This document shows positions 43,824 to 57,239 of a DNA stretch of 64,000 nucleotides, one piece after another. Every line of letters begins with the position of its first letter. Within the stretch, counting starts at the first letter, position 1. Below the pieces are notes generated by a model, which saw only the letters and a program-made list of their open reading frames with translations, made no database searches and was not told the origin of the DNA. This DNA comes from Agrocybe praecox (Eukaryota; Basidiomycota; Agaricomycetes; Agaricales; Agrocybaceae): the NCBI GenBank assembly GCA_964017145.1, contig OZ024850.1, positions 2,891,618 through 2,955,617 on the forward strand. The letters are read 5' to 3'. The translations under genes were made by a program, and so were the position numbers.

Positions 43824-44558
43824 CTACCACCAACCCCAAACAAGCCCAAGGAATAAACACGCGCTGCCTACCCCCGCAAAGACGCGCAGCACGAGCAGGG
43901 CAGGAAAGGCTGTCGTCCATCTGTTGAGGGCCGCTGTCCAGAGCTCGACGCGCGCAAAGAGGGATTCACGCGCTTCGGTTGTGTTTTGGAGGAGGGTGGG
44001 GAAGGGTTGGTAGGTGAAGGGGCTCGTGGGGCTCATAAGGAGGTCTGTGGGGGTGGATGGGAGTAAAGTCAACATGAAAATGGGAGAATATTTATTAATA
44101 TAGAAGCGGGAAGGACGAGGATAAAGGATAAAACGCACCATTGTCATCTTCATCTTCCTCATCACAACTCGGAGGTGGAGGATGCACAAACCCGTGTCCA
44201 AAATATGTCAGGTACGTCCCTAGTAGGACTGCGAGCTCAAGGAGAAGGAGACACGGAAGGAGGAGGATGATAGGCCCGAAAAAAATGGCCCAGCCGAGGA
44301 TGTGGAATGGGTGGGGGTGGGCGACAATGAAGCATCTGAGGGAGTCTAGTGCGCTCAGGATGTATGCTGTGTGAGTGGGTCAGCAAGATCGGTATGGAAT
44401 GAAGCACAGACTAACTGACATATTGAAGGCCCGAATTTATCAACCCACCCCATCACTGTCTCGACTGAATATAGGATTAGAGACCATAGATTGACCGCGA
44501 ATGAAGATATCCATGACGGAGAGGCGGGATCTATCACTGATGGGTGCACAACATACAT
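43824..44558 (-). CDS. Small multi-pass membrane protein of unknown function
   Basis: Three exons (44558-44420, 44366-44139, 44044-43824) join in phase for 195 residues. Four hydrophobic segments are visible: SSFAVNLWSLILYSVETVMG, ILGWAIFFGPIILLLPCLLL running into LELAVLLGTYL, and near the C-terminus FPALLVLRVFAGVGSACLFL with LGLVWGWW as the last residues. A loop PPPPSCDEEDEDDN separates the halves. I do not recognise the family. The intact phase across two introns and the coherent hydrophobic pattern argue that it is a real gene. The first exon uses a GTCAGT donor, chosen to keep frame; a start further upstream cannot be excluded. Confidence 0.6.
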
Positions 44559-47344
44559 CGCTGAGATGATTATGCAACGTATGTTTTTGCGTTTTGATGT
44601 TTTGTATCAAGCAAGTTTGCTTTCAAGTGCACCTGCGACGGGGCTAGCTGGCAGGTTCGTCCCCAAGTTGTTCGTACGTTTGCTTGTACAGCGCAGTCCG
44701 ACGTCAATCAACGTCTCAGGATCCTCTCCAATTTCATGCGGGATGCACAAAGGGAAAAAAGGCCTCGAGGATGCCTGCAGCGCGGTGACAGTAACGAGTA
44801 AGAGGACATCACGACCGACTGACGCGTGTCGCTCGCTTACCCGACGCGCGTGGCAATTGAATGAGGTCATCCGACCAACATCCTGGGAATTATGTCGGCC
44901 TCGTCGGGGTTCTCGTTACGAGTCCTCTATTATTTATTGCAATTTTATTTATTTATCTAAGTAGGTCATAAATTCAAATATAAATGACATATTTGATTTC
45001 AAGAATCAAAGAGATGTTATGGAAAGTAAAATGTATTAGAATAAAAAGACAAAAAACTACTTTGGACTCGTATATGCCATGCAAAGCAGTGGCCCACCTT
45101 CAAACAAGTGTTTTCCTTGAAATAAATCGCCTGGAAAATCACTCATTTGGATATACATTTGATGAAAAACCACTTTAACGAGTATATACTAATAAGGTGG
45201 GATGTTCAGTGGGATTCCTCAGGACCGGGCTGCCATCTTGTGGGATTGGACCTGGTTGCCGTGGGTCAACCGTCAGAGCTTAAGCCGGCACGCCGCGCCG
45301 AGCTCGTCTAAACGAAACGCGTGATGCGTGTTCGACCTCGTCACGCAGCTTGTTTCATCCCGCTGGCTGCAACTCCCGTTCGTCTTCCACCCAGGCTACA
45401 GTACGACGACGAAGCTAACGCTTATGCCACCATCTAACCCAACTCCAGCCTGCAAATAGAGTGCTAACACCTTCGTCAATAATCACGATGCAATTAATGC
45501 GTGTTATAAGACAGGATAGGAGGGCAATGGAGGGACGATTTATGGCGATATGGCAAGGCACGACGAGCAGTCTAGAGAGAGCTGTAAAAGAACTAGGACG
45601 AGCTAAACACGCGCTGGCATCTCCAGGTTTGTCGTCGTCCTCGTGAACGGCACACTGCCATTTTTGATTCTGTTGTACTCCTTACTTTATTTTATTTTCA
45701 TCCTAATACCTATGTAGTCTATGTATATATCTATTATTCCTAACAAATCGATTCTTCTCTCAACATGTTTGACTTGGCTCGGTACAGCGCTGGTTTTGAC
45801 TCTTTGAGACTTTTAAGTTCACATCAATTGCCGAACACGGCATGCAGAAACAGTATTTGCCGCTGAGATGCCGGAATTCCTCTAAGGGTGGGGTTGGAGT
45901 CCTATACCACCCTCTTGGTGATCCCTCCACTTTAACACGTTTCACAGATAACAGTAGTTCAGCACTCGGACGGCTTGTATGAAGAGAGCAGGGATGGGGT
46001 CAATTGGCGGCATAGCATTTTTGGTGGCAATCCGAATACCCATAAATGTCAGAGTCTTGACCCGAAGAAACGATTCGAGCAATCCGAGTAGGACCCAACC
46101 AACGGTGCACCGTAGATTCTGAGTAGTCCTTTATTGACGTTTAAGCTTTAAGAGTCATATTTAGTGTTTAACGTTTGCACCCAAAATAGGCTTCCCTGAT
46201 CAAGCACCGATGATTTCTTCTACTGTCCCGTGTACCCCAGACATGTGTAAAATTCATATGCATCGTAGTAAATAATAAATTTTGCAAGAAGAGTCGGCGT
46301 CGGAAGGTCCCTGTGAGTCAACTTGGTAAGTTATTCCAAGAACAGTCTAATCACACTGGCCGGCACGGTTTCCTCGTTCAAGTAAACTCTGGAAACAAAG
46401 TTTTTCACTGTAATTGACTCGACCTTTACTTAGTTTTTGAACTTGTAAAACTATGGAATAACTGTTTTCTTGTTAAGTATGCTCGAACTCAGTGATTAAT
46501 TAAAGGTGGTGACTCGTGAGATTGCAGATGATCAGTAATATCTACACCGAAACGTCTCACTGCACTAGTAATATGTCAGGAGCCGTGATATGGGCATTTG
46601 GACATTGTCATACACTTTATGTCAGACAGCCGGTTCCGTGCCATGCTCATCTTACAACTCACAACTCTCGAGGCGCTGAACATGTACATATTACACGGCC
46701 ATTCATTGGAAATTCGAATCACTCGAAGCCAAACCAATGTATGTCACGCTGGCACATGTCTCTGTAGGCATTGGTCCTGAGATGTATCATGAATTCTTCT
46801 TTAATTATATCAAGGGCTCTTTATATGCTGTACAACCTTCATCAATGATAGTAAACCTGGCATGTCTTGTTCATATCCGCATATCCGAGATGCAGCCGCC
46901 AAGCGAAGCGTGGGAACAGTGTCAGCAATCCTCAAACAAAAACCGTTTTACATCTCTCTGGACGTGTAGACAATTACGACATTATCTTCTCTCTCAAATT
47001 TTCTCCGTCTCTTCTACGTGACATTTAAAACCAATCTCTATGGCTCTATCTGCAACGTTCAACCAATTTCACTAAACCGTTTGTCAGTGGTACGCCGAAA
47101 TGTCCAATGGACTCGGAGATGCGTTTGTTGCGAACGCGCAGTCAAACAGAGGTTCACTTGATGCGAGAGATGCGAGGGTAGTAGTACATGTTTGCCCGGC
47201 TCATTTCTGCGACGAGACGGCATCAAATTGTCGATACAATGTTGCTATTTTATTAATAGCACGCTGGCACATATATAAGCTCTCAGCGAGTCGACGTTCA
47301 GCTTATTCCTCAACAACCCACTTCAAGTTATCGCCTTGGACATC
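44559..47344. other. Intergenic region
   Basis: About 2.8 kb with only short or unconvincing frames on both strands (for example plus 44491-44964, minus 45760-45945, plus 46516-46767). None shows conserved motifs or a coherent exon chain. No tRNA or long repeat was recognised. Confidence 0.4.
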
Positions 47345-48957
47345 ATGACATAGACACACATATTCTCCACTGCGTTCCCTGCTTGGGGTAAGTTACATTC
47401 AGAATTAAACGTGAATGGATGGCTTATAAACTTGCTCGTTATAGGGCACGTTCGTCCATTTTGTATTTTGGCCACGCGTCTAGTTAAAGAACGCCAAGAT
47501 GTTCTCTTTACTCTACTAGTTCCTCCAACATTGTTGGGTAAAGCCGAGCAAGAGGTACTATCTGAGCTACGCGATGCGGCATCAGAGGCAAACATTAAAA
47601 TAATTAGGTACGTTCGCTATAGACTCTCTCTGCGCATCAGGTCTAATTCACTATTCATCCACCCAGGATTCTCTCGAGCTTCCAAGTTACATCGCACAAT
47701 CCATTTGATGAGGTTCATAAGTCCGTGGAAACGTACGCAGAAGTCTACTGAGCTATCTATGCCGGAGAACCTGTAACTTGCGCGACGAAAGGCACATCAT
47801 TTGATGCCGTACCACCTCCTCTCTCAGTCATGGATGTGAGTCTCAATAATTGAGTATGCCCACGTCACGTGGTTGAGTTCCTGTTCTTCCCAAGTTTTTC
47901 GCATTCCCCCAGTTGCAGATAACAAGATCTATCAGTGGAAGCAATGTTCCTGTGTCTGCCTGGGTAACAGGGAAAACCGCTTCGATGATTCGCATGTTTG
48001 GCCCTGGATCAATTGGAGGGTTTGGAGAGATCTCAATAAAGGTTGAAGCTGAAGCAGCTCGTCTCGGGGTTACTACAGCTGAGATTGAGAGCAAGGTATA
48101 TTAACTCGCTTGATCAAGATAATCAAGGAAACCAGCGGAAGGATTATGAAGTTCCCTGGCGTACCGGAGATGTACGACTATGAAAATTTCCCACAAGCGG
48201 TACATTTTTTATGCGATCTGCATATGTGTAAGCGATATTGAACCTTGTCGATCAAACCTCCTCAGCTACCATTTGATATCCCTCTGACGGATATTATCAA
48301 AGGCAGCTTCTCGTAAGCTATGATATCTCCTCATTCAAATAGTAACAACCCGGTCTCAGACATATCTGTAGCTTCTTTAGGGACTGCGATGGTGTCCTCT
48401 CCGCTAACACGTACTCGTTGGAAGGTGAAGCCATTACTGCTGTCAGAGAATGGTTTTCGTCATGGAACAAGGAGGTTTACGATTTGCTAAAATTTCTGAC
48501 GAGATTCGCAAAAAAGTCGAAGTGTCTGGTATAGGACACCTCACGATTTGGTGCCCTCAGCAATTTATCTTGGATCATGAGGTTAGCAGTGCAAGTAGAC
48601 ACAAACCAATATGGGCATGTGTCCTCATGGATCTGTAAACAGGCAACTGGGTGGCTCCTGACGCACTGTGGACACAATAGTGTTACAGAAGATATTGGTA
48701 GCGGGACACCAATGTAAGTCTGCTAAACAAAGATTCTTTCGAAGAAGTTAGTACTTACAACTTGTCTAAACATAGGGTCGCTTAGCCTTTCGATGCGGAT
48801 CAGCCAGAAGGAGCATACCATCTCACCGCGGCCGGTCTCGCAATTGAACTTTTTCAAGTTCGTACGGGTGAGCATGCAATGAAACCTTTACGTCGAAACG
48901 GAACAGGTGATCTGGGTACTCGAGAGGCAGTAGGCGTCGAGATACGTGAGGTCACAC
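47345..48957 (+). pseudogene. UDP-glycosyltransferase (family 1) pseudogene
   Basis: The pieces of a fungal UGT are recognisable in order: HILHCVPCLGHVRPFCILA at the N-terminus, VSAWVTGKTASMIRMFGP, ANTYSLEGEAITAVREWF, DEIRKKVEVSGIGHLTIW with CPQQFILDH, TGWLLTHCGHNSVTEDIGSG and PFDADQPEGAYHL. The UDP-sugar binding signature (Q..L.H...THCG.NS..E) is present. Several lesions are visible. No in-frame ATG precedes the first exon (the nearest ATG is followed at once by TAG in another frame). About 80-90 codons are missing after AVREWF, with a frameshift. A TAG (48783-48785) stands where the family has the Trp codon before PxxADQP. The family transfers sugars from UDP-sugars to small lipophilic acceptors; this copy cannot make such an enzyme. 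Confidence 0.75.
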
Positions 48958-50331
48958 ATAGGATAGTGTATACGTACCTAATAATAGTGTACTAGCGGAG
49001 GTGACATAAGTAATAGCCGTAGTGACGGTAGTGTACGGGCTTAGCGGAGTCGGCCCATGTATACATTAATCCCCGTATCCTACGGATCGGCTGATCCAGC
49101 TACAAATTAATGTAACGTACGGCCCAGCTGACTCCGCTGGCATATGGCAAGAAGTCCGGGAATTCCGCAGCCTGGTATATTATGAGCCCGGAACATCCGT
49201 ACTTGATGTAATGTACGTTCGGCATTTCCAGACTACAATAAATTTTGATTATAGGGGCCTATCCTAACCTTACTTGTGTATTCAGATAGACAAATAAAAG
49301 CCTAACAGTCCTGTTAATTTGCAATAAGGTGTGGAAATGCCACACAAAATAATTCATCCATGCCTGGGAATGCCCTGAGACCAAAATGAGTCCAGCAATA
49401 CCGGACACTACACTAAATGTCTAGTTATACTAATTACTCCTTAGCCAGTCATTAAATACTCTAAGTTTGATAATGCATAGTGAAATGTCATATCTCATGT
49501 CTGGTAATACCGAGACATCACATAGCCGGTAATAGCAGATACTTATAAGTTATAGTCCGGCAATCCCGAGTGCTATTTACTAAGGAATAACACACTGAAA
49601 GCTCTAATATGCCTATAGTATATGATGCGACCCCTGCTTTTTCCCGTCTTAGACGCCGTGACGGCTGCGCCTGGATTGTATAAGTAATGTTACCTATTTT
49701 GGAACTCTTGCCAGTGTCACAGCCACAACTTAGAACTTCACGATTTCGACGGTTTTGCCCAATTGTAATTTTCTATTTAATTATCTTGTTGCGGAGTATC
49801 CTAAAAAAATATGTTATTATTATTATGAAAGACAAATAAAATCTCTCGGATAGAACTATAATCAATCATAACTCTCATAATTTCTTATAATGATTTTTGA
49901 TGCTCCAAGGTGGTCCGTCTATCAATGCTTTTACATGCATAAAGCGTATTGATTGGGATATTCTTATGCTTCACACTGAGCAATAAATGATAGTAACAGG
50001 CTGATCCATCCAACGACAGTATGTATATGTGTATATGTATTATAGGCCGCCAAGACTATTTCTCATCAATGTGGAATCCTCAACCGACTCGGACCGACGA
50101 CTATATATAGCTGTGTACTGTACACCGGCGGTATCGGCGCTAAGTAATACATACTCATGTCACGTATGTACGATCAGTCACACTACCTATTCGGTCCCGA
50201 CATCTCCGTAAAGCTGCGGAACAGGGGGACTAACAGCAAGCGAGCCGTAACTTTTCCCACCCGGCAAATTTCTGATTTCAGTATATATAGAGCGGTCCAG
50301 CACTAGATCGAAGTATATTCATGACAGTAAC
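48958..50331. other. Intergenic region with recurrent CCGGNAAT-type motif
   Basis: No gene is seen. Between 49150 and 49580 a short degenerate motif of the form YCCGGNAATNCCGAG recurs irregularly, for example GTCCGGGAATTCCGCAG, TCTGGTAATACCGAGAC, GCCGGTAATAGCAGAT and TCCGGCAATCCCGAGTG. The end of the region is the promoter of the ABC transporter at 50332. Confidence 0.45.
50282..50290 (+). promoter_or_regulatory. TATA-like box of ABC transporter A
   Basis: TATATATAG lies 50 bases before the start codon at 50332 in otherwise mixed sequence. Position fits a core promoter. This is motif inference only. Confidence 0.35.
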
Positions 50332-53300
50332 ATGCCTCTGACGTTTCTGCCTCAGTACGACTGGGTTGGAATTATGGGTGGGCAAAAGTAAGTGGAGGCG
50401 TTTGGATCGGATGTCATTTCAATATTCGATGCTGCTCATTAGTAACGTGTATTGCTCCACAGCAACACACTGAAGGTGGAATGGGACGTACGATGGATTC
50501 CTTCCCTTCTTTCGGTCTTTCTTCTGCTGCTGCAGGTGCTTTGCTCGATTATCGGAATTGTCAAAAACCGAAATACGTTCTCCTTAGCGAGGATGGCTCG
50601 GGCTATACGAAGTTCAAAGGGTACATACGGAGGTCGGGCCATTACGACTTATATGGTTGCTCGAACACTCTTTTCGACTATCCTTGTGCTCCTAGAAGGT
50701 CAAGTTTCTTGTGGTGCGGTACACAAATTGTCGACTCCATGGGGTCCAATTTGGTATTGCGCAAATGAATTAATGCTAGGCGCCGCAGTTAGTCATTCGT
50801 CCAACTCCTTATGGCTTTTGAGTCTCACCCGCTATGTAAATTTAGTTATTCGCATTCGGTCAATCTCTTATTGCTTTTGGGCCGACGAAATGGCGATCCT
50901 ATGCCACTAAATCTCATGTTTCCGTCATGATTTCTGTGCTCGCTGTCTATGCGTACCGTGATATCTGGCCTCTGGCGACTTATAATTTGGAACCCGCGGA
51001 TAAACGCCACCTATGGTTATGGCATAAAATTGCTGTAGTGGCCATTCTCGCTCTTGTCATACCTTTGTTTATGCCACACCGTTATATTCCTGTAGACCCA
51101 GAGGTAAGTAAACATTCTTTAGATATCGACTACTGGAGTCATTAATCCAATTCCCATGTAGCACCCTCTTCCGAGTGCCAACCCAGAACAAACTGCATCG
51201 TGGTTCTCTGCATTGACATACTCGTATTTTGATCCCCTTATCTCACAGGCAAACAAAGTCCATCACCTGAGCCACGACCAACTCCCACCGCTCGCGGATT
51301 ACGACCACGCAGAGTATCTGACGCACACTGCGTTCCCTTCTATCGATCCATTTGTGACCAAGAAGAGGAGTCATTTGTTCTTTGGTCTCTTGTTTTATTT
51401 TCGTACGTCCATGATGCATGACGGGCAAACAAAAGCTTCTTTTCAGGGAAATTTGATTATTATTTAGGAAAGGAATATTTCATCATGGCTTTTACGTTTA
51501 TTTTAACCAGTTGCTTTACGTTCACGGCGCCAATTGGAATAAATAAAACTCTGGCGTGAGTTCTTTATCCTTAATTTCTTAGTGCGTCATTGACTCAACG
51601 ACACATCGGCCTCTACTACAGGTACCTGGAGAATCGTAGTCAAGATCGGAACACATCGATCAAGCCATGGGTTTGGATCTCATTGATGTTTATCGGTCCT
51701 CTCCTTCAATCGATGTCTGAGCACTACAACCTCTTCGTGCAGACAAAGGTACGCGTTCGCGGACAAGCCCTGATGACACAGCTTGTTTTTGAGCAGAGCT
51801 TACGTATGAGAGTCAAAGCCGAAGCGCCTCGAGAGACTGCTGCTTCGAGTGGACTGTCTGCAGAGACTTCGGGGACTAGCGACTCCTCATCGACTAGCAG
51901 TGTACCGAAACCCTCTCCCGAAAGTTCTGCTACCACAGAGATCCCTAAGAAGCACTCGGGTGATGCCGAGAATCTCTTGGGCAAAATCAACAATCTCGTC
52001 TCGAGCGATCTGGATACTATCGTAGAGGGCACAGACATGTTTTCTTTGCGTGAGTGCCTAGTGTAACAACTCGAATAAAGCATACGCTCATCTTACTGCA
52101 ATAGTTCTTTTTATACCCTTACAAATAACGCTGTCGATGGTGTTCCTGTACCAGGTGCTCGGATGGAGGTCAGTGTCCGGTTTGTGTTGAAGGCTGTGTC
52201 TCAACGAAAGCTCAAGAACTTGTCACCAGTTCGATGGTTGGTCTTTTCACCATGGTGGCGATGAGTCCTATTGGCGGTTATATTGGAAAACTCGTTCACG
52301 AGAAGCAAATAATCAAAATGAAATTGGTTAGTCTTTTTTCAGTTGTTTTCCGTGTGATCTTCAGAATATTAAGTGCTCCTCTGGGTAGACTGATGCGAGA
52401 GTACAAACCATTAGCGAAGGTTTGAGAATATCTTTCCGTGGTTATAACACCAGACGCTTACTTTTTTTTTTTGAAGTCGTCGGGGTCTTGAGAATGATCA
52501 AGATGTTTGGCTGGGAGGGAAAAATGACGAAACGGCTTGCGGATAAAAGGGAGGAGGAACTGATCTGGCTCTGGAAGACGAAGGTACGAAGCTTCCTGGT
52601 TGACTGATATCTCGAAAACCTGTGTTTAAGATAGCAAATCATAGGCCCTCAGACTTGCCGGAGTCATCGTGAGGTACGTTTTCCCTTTTCGAGTCCATTT
52701 ACGACTGGAGGAATAAACTTGATAATAGCTTATATCTCCCGACATTCGCGATGCTGGTCACGTATATTTCATACACTTTGCTCATGAAAGAAGAATTGAC
52801 AGGTTCGCTCTAAACTCGCTACTTATTAGGAGGCCATTCGCTTACATCGTATCTATTTATAGCATCCAAAATATTTTCGAGCATGGCTGTGTTCACAATT
52901 CTGGAAAATGAAATGTACCAAATTTCTTACCAAGCTGGACTTATGATTGAAGGTATACATCTTGGCTTATTCTAAATTCGGTTTAATTTTTACATGTGCT
53001 TCTAGCGAAAGTGTCATTGGATCGCGTAAATGAATTTGTACAAGATGCCGAATTACTGGATACGTTTTCGAAAGCGCGAGGAAGTCCCGGGGCCACTGAT
53101 ACTACTATTCAAGGGAGCGAAGAAGGAATGGAGGACAGTATTGGTTTCAGAAACGCTACTTTTTCATGGTCGAACGTTGAAGGGGATGGCTCGCTAACGC
53201 CTTCCAGTCGTAATTTCAGACTTCGCATAGAAGAGGAACTAGTCTTCAAACGCGGTGCGATCAATTTGATCACAGGTCCAACGTACGTCCTCGGTAATAT

Positions 53301-56300
53301 CATGACCGCTGTCTCGTATTCCATCTTATATCTCTTTGGCATTAGTGGGGTTGGGAAGACTTCTATCTTAATGGCTTTACTCGGTGCGAGATAATCACAC
53401 TAGTCACGTCGTCTCTGTTGTTCTAACTTTGTAGAATTCAGGCGAGATGCACTACATACCATCAGGGACAGACTCATGGTTCAATCTACCAAGACACGGT
53501 GGAGTTGGATACGCAGCGCAGGAGTCCTGGGTGCAAAATGCGACGATCAGAGAGAATATATTATTCGGTTCATCGTACGACGAAGAGAGATATAAAAATG
53601 GTAAGAAAAGTTGCGATGCTTCGGAGAAGTTGATTCCCGCACTAATTATGAAATTGAAGTAATCCGGCAATGCGCTTTGGAACGCGATCTAGAGCTCTTC
53701 GAAGCTGGAGATAGGACAGAGGTGGGGGAAAGAGGTTTGACGTTGAGGTAAGCGCCGAGTTCAGCTATCCACTCCTTGATATTGACCCACTGTGGCGTAG
53801 TGGTGGACAAAAGGCGCGTGTTACGCTGGCAAGAGCGATTTATTCTTCAGCGGCTATTATCCTCCTCGATGATATCTTTGCTGCTCTTGACGTTCACACG
53901 TATGTTAAATATGTCCCGTGAAGTCCAGATGCGTCTGATACTCTCCAAGCTCTGCCTGGATCGTTGATCATTGCTTGCGTGGCAACCTTATCAAAGGAAG
54001 GACAGTACTGTTGGTGGTAAGCTGATTTCTTCGTTTTCCGTTATTGAGTGATTCTAATAATCCCAAGACCCATAATGTTACTTTGACAGGTCCAGTAGCA
54101 GATTTTATTGTTTCGTTGGGTCTTGATGGCAGCATCAACACGTCCGAAGGACCTGAATTGAAAGCCGTACTCAAGGAATCTCGTTCAACGATCGAAGCTG
54201 AAGATAACGAGATAGAACCGGATACAAAACCGACTCCAGTAGCTGCCGACGCCGAAGGGAAGCTCGTTGTGGCCGAGGAAATCGTGGAAGGACACGTGAA
54301 CTGGAAATCGATGAAACTTTTGCTCTCTGCGCTCAGTGGAGAACGCCCTGCGACATTCCTGTCTCTCTGGATTTCTGGCCTAGTTCTTGCGGAGTTCTTT
54401 TTAACTCTACAACCATGGCTCCTAGGCCTATGGGGATCGCAGTACGAGAAAATGAGACCAGGTGATGTGATACTTTCCTTGTGCGTATCTCTTTTTTCTT
54501 GTCGATATGCGGATCGGATGGCTTAGTATAACCTACCAGTTATATCTCCGCATTTACGTTCATCGTCGTTGGAACTATTGGCATCACAAGTGCCACATAC
54601 TTTCACTTTGAGTATCGAACCGTCCATGCCTCGAGGGTAATTCACGACAAACTCGTCGCTTCCGTATTTGGGAGTACGTTAAGGTTGGTCTGTGCACATT
54701 ATACTCACGATGATTATTCAACGCCTTTGATCTAGATGGTTAGATGAGACTCCTTCGGCTCGCATCGTCGCTCGATGTACCCAAGATATCCGTACCATAG
54801 ATGGCCCACTGACCCACTCTGTGATCAGAGCAACGGATACGCTCATAGGCGTGTTAACAAAACTTGGCGCCATTATTCTATTTACTCCCGTTTTTTTCTT
54901 TCCTGGAATGGGTGTTGCTATCTTGGGCGCTTTCGTCGGAAACTGGTACTTAAGAGCTCAACTTTCTATCAAGCGAGAAATGAGGTACGTCTGTCTTTCT
55001 CTTGATGCAGGAACTGTTCATGAACTAAAATAAAAAATCAGTAATGCGAGGTCACCTATTCTAGCTCGCGTGAGCGCGGCGCTTCATGGACTTGGTAAGT
55101 CATTCACCACCATAACAATGTATCCGCTTTTTAACGTTCCCAGTATCCATTCGAGCCTACGGTGCCCAGACAGCCTTTGCAAGGGACACATATCGCCGTC
55201 TTGATCATTATTCACGAACCGCTAGGGCCTCATGGATCGCAAATAGATGGATCGGATTTCGTATTGACGCCATCGGTGCCGCTTTTCGATCCGCACTTGC
55301 GTTTTATCTCGTCTATGGTCGATCCGTTAGCGCTGCAAACGCAGGGTTCTCGCTTAACATGTCCGTTGCATTTTGCACGTGCATATTCCTCTTGATTCGG
55401 ATGTACAACGACCTTGAAGTGCAAGCCAATAGGTGCGTCCCTATTCTTGCTCGTAACGTTTATCAGGATTTTACACTACGAGTAGCTTGGAACGTATTCA
55501 AGGATATATAGATATCGAGCACGAGCCTAAACCAACGATACCCGGAATACCGCCTGCTGCATGGCCTACTAGTGGCGCTATTCAGGTCGAGAATCTTTCA
55601 GCTCGTTATTCAAAGGTTGTTATTTTTCTCTGCTTTTAGAGGAAATTGCTTATTATACTACAGTCCGGTCCCAGAGTCCTGCATAATCTCACATTCAAAA
55701 TTGCATCTGGGGAACGCATTGGAGTCGGTAAGAGAAGATTTTCCCGCGCTAGTCTGTTTGTACTTATTTATCTTTGAAATTAGTTGGGAGGACAGGCAGC
55801 GGGAAGGTGAGTAGTTCCTTGTATCATAGTTAAAACGGCACATTTATAATTTCTTAGAGTTCATTGACATTAGCTCTATTGAGATGCATACTCACGGAGG
55901 GCACTGTTTACTATGACGGTGTTGCTACCAACACGATTAACCTTGATTCCCTCAGGTCAAATGTCACTATAATTCCTCAAGTTGTGAGCAGATATTACTT
56001 CCTCGAGCCGGACGAAATGTTCTCATTTTGAGTTATAGCCTGAGCTCTTGCGTGGAACCCTCCGCCAAAACCTAGATCCGTTCGACCAAAATGATGACGC
56101 TACGCTGAATAATGCCCTACGTGCTTCAGGGTTGTTTTCTCTTCAAGAAGGATCGGAATCAGGAGACATGCGCCTCAATTTGGACAGCAGCATTGCTGGG
56201 ACTGGCGCCAATCTATCTATTGGCCAGCGTCAAATCATAGCCCTTGCTCGTGCAATGGTTCGAGGTAGTAAGCTCTTGATATTAGACGAAGGTGAGGAAC

Positions 56301-56683
56301 AATTACCCGTAGTTTGCGTTCCTTCTGACAATCTCGGACTATAGCTACGTCTGCAATAGGTTAGTGCACTGATGTATACTCCGTTTGTAGAATTGAACTA
56401 ACAATGAATTAGATTACAAGACAGATGCAGTGATACAAAGTACTCTGCGCAGCCAACTAGGTCCTGATGTAACTGTCATTACTGTCGCACACCGTTTGCA
56501 AACGATTATGGACGCCGATAAGATTGTACGTCTTCATTTGGTTAATGAAGAAATTTTATTCTTACATTAGCCTAGATGGTACTCGATAGTGGCTATATCA
56601 AGGAATTTGACACCCCACAAAATCTTCTCAAAAAGGAACGAGGAGTCTTCAAAGCCATGGTTGATGATAGCGGTAATCAATGA
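50332..56683 (+). CDS. Full-size ABCC (MRP-type) ABC transporter A
   Basis: A many-exon gene (about 20-25 short introns) encodes roughly 1400 residues from [17 protein letters not shown] to VDDSGNQ. The order is an N-terminal hydrophobic region ([16 protein letters not shown], then [15 protein letters not shown]), first transmembrane domain with a Ser/Pro-rich insert after [11 protein letters not shown]1, second transmembrane domain ([18 protein letters not shown]) and NBD2. NBD1 has Walker [14 protein letters not shown], signature [16 protein letters not shown] and Walker [13 protein letters not shown] with Asp in place of the catalytic Glu. NBD2 has GRTGSGKSSL, signature [24 protein letters not shown] and the H-loop VITVAHRLQ. 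The Asp in NBD1 is normal for ABCC, where only site 2 hydrolyses ATP efficiently. The family exports conjugates, drugs and metabolites, often into the vacuole. No disabling change was seen. It faces its paralogue tail to tail. Confidence 0.85.
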
Positions 56684-57239
56684 TTCATGTCATACAACTA
56701 CTCTATCTAGTATCTGGTGGGGCTTACTTTGTTAAAATTACTGCTATACGCAGTATTGTGTGAGTTCTTGATCGTCGAAGTTTATATATATTGTGGGAAT
56801 ATCGCAGGCGCTTAGGAAATACCTGTAGGGCATATGGTGTAGTTGATTATCGATAGTTATCACGTACGATGTTCTTTTACCAAATTTTTATCTATTTTCC
56901 AAACATGAGATGAGAGCATGAATATTTTCAACGAAAAGCGGCTGAAATAGACCTAGCAACTCCAGAAGCGGTACACGTGGAGGATGGGGACTATTGAGCG
57001 GAGGATTCTCGAGAGAATTCTCAAACCCCCTCCCCACTCGAGGTGTCAGGTTCAATTCCCAATGTGTTCATTTTTCCGAGTATCTGCGACAGGGCTATGC
57101 AGATGACTATTTGAAACGATATTCAGCTTGGAGCAGTAGATAAAGTAAATGTTAACAGCCTTTATCTTTACATACAAATGGGCACCGATCTAGGTTAATA
57201 TACCAAATCCTTGAATACGTTTGTCAGGAATCAAGTGGC
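56684..57239. other. Convergent intergenic region between two ABC transporters
   Basis: This 556-base gap holds the 3' ends of both transporter genes. It contains a short palindromic run near 57003-57022 (GATTCTCGAGAGAATTC) followed by a C-rich run. No gene is recognised. Confidence 0.5.

Noticed and set aside
44491..44964. 157-codon plus-strand frame
   Set aside because: It overlaps the first exon of the membrane-protein gene on the other strand and its translation has no recognisable pattern.
46516..47021. Possible second glycosyltransferase fragment upstream of the UGT pseudogene
   Set aside because: The short frames show a faint resemblance only; no ordered set of family motifs could be found.
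49150..49580. CRISPR-like array
   Set aside because: Motif copies are degenerate and unevenly spaced, and the genome is eukaryotic.
57040..57070. tRNA-like B box (AGGTTCAATTCCC)
   Set aside because: The T-stem does not pair over five bases and no A box, anticodon arm or acceptor pairing could be built upstream.
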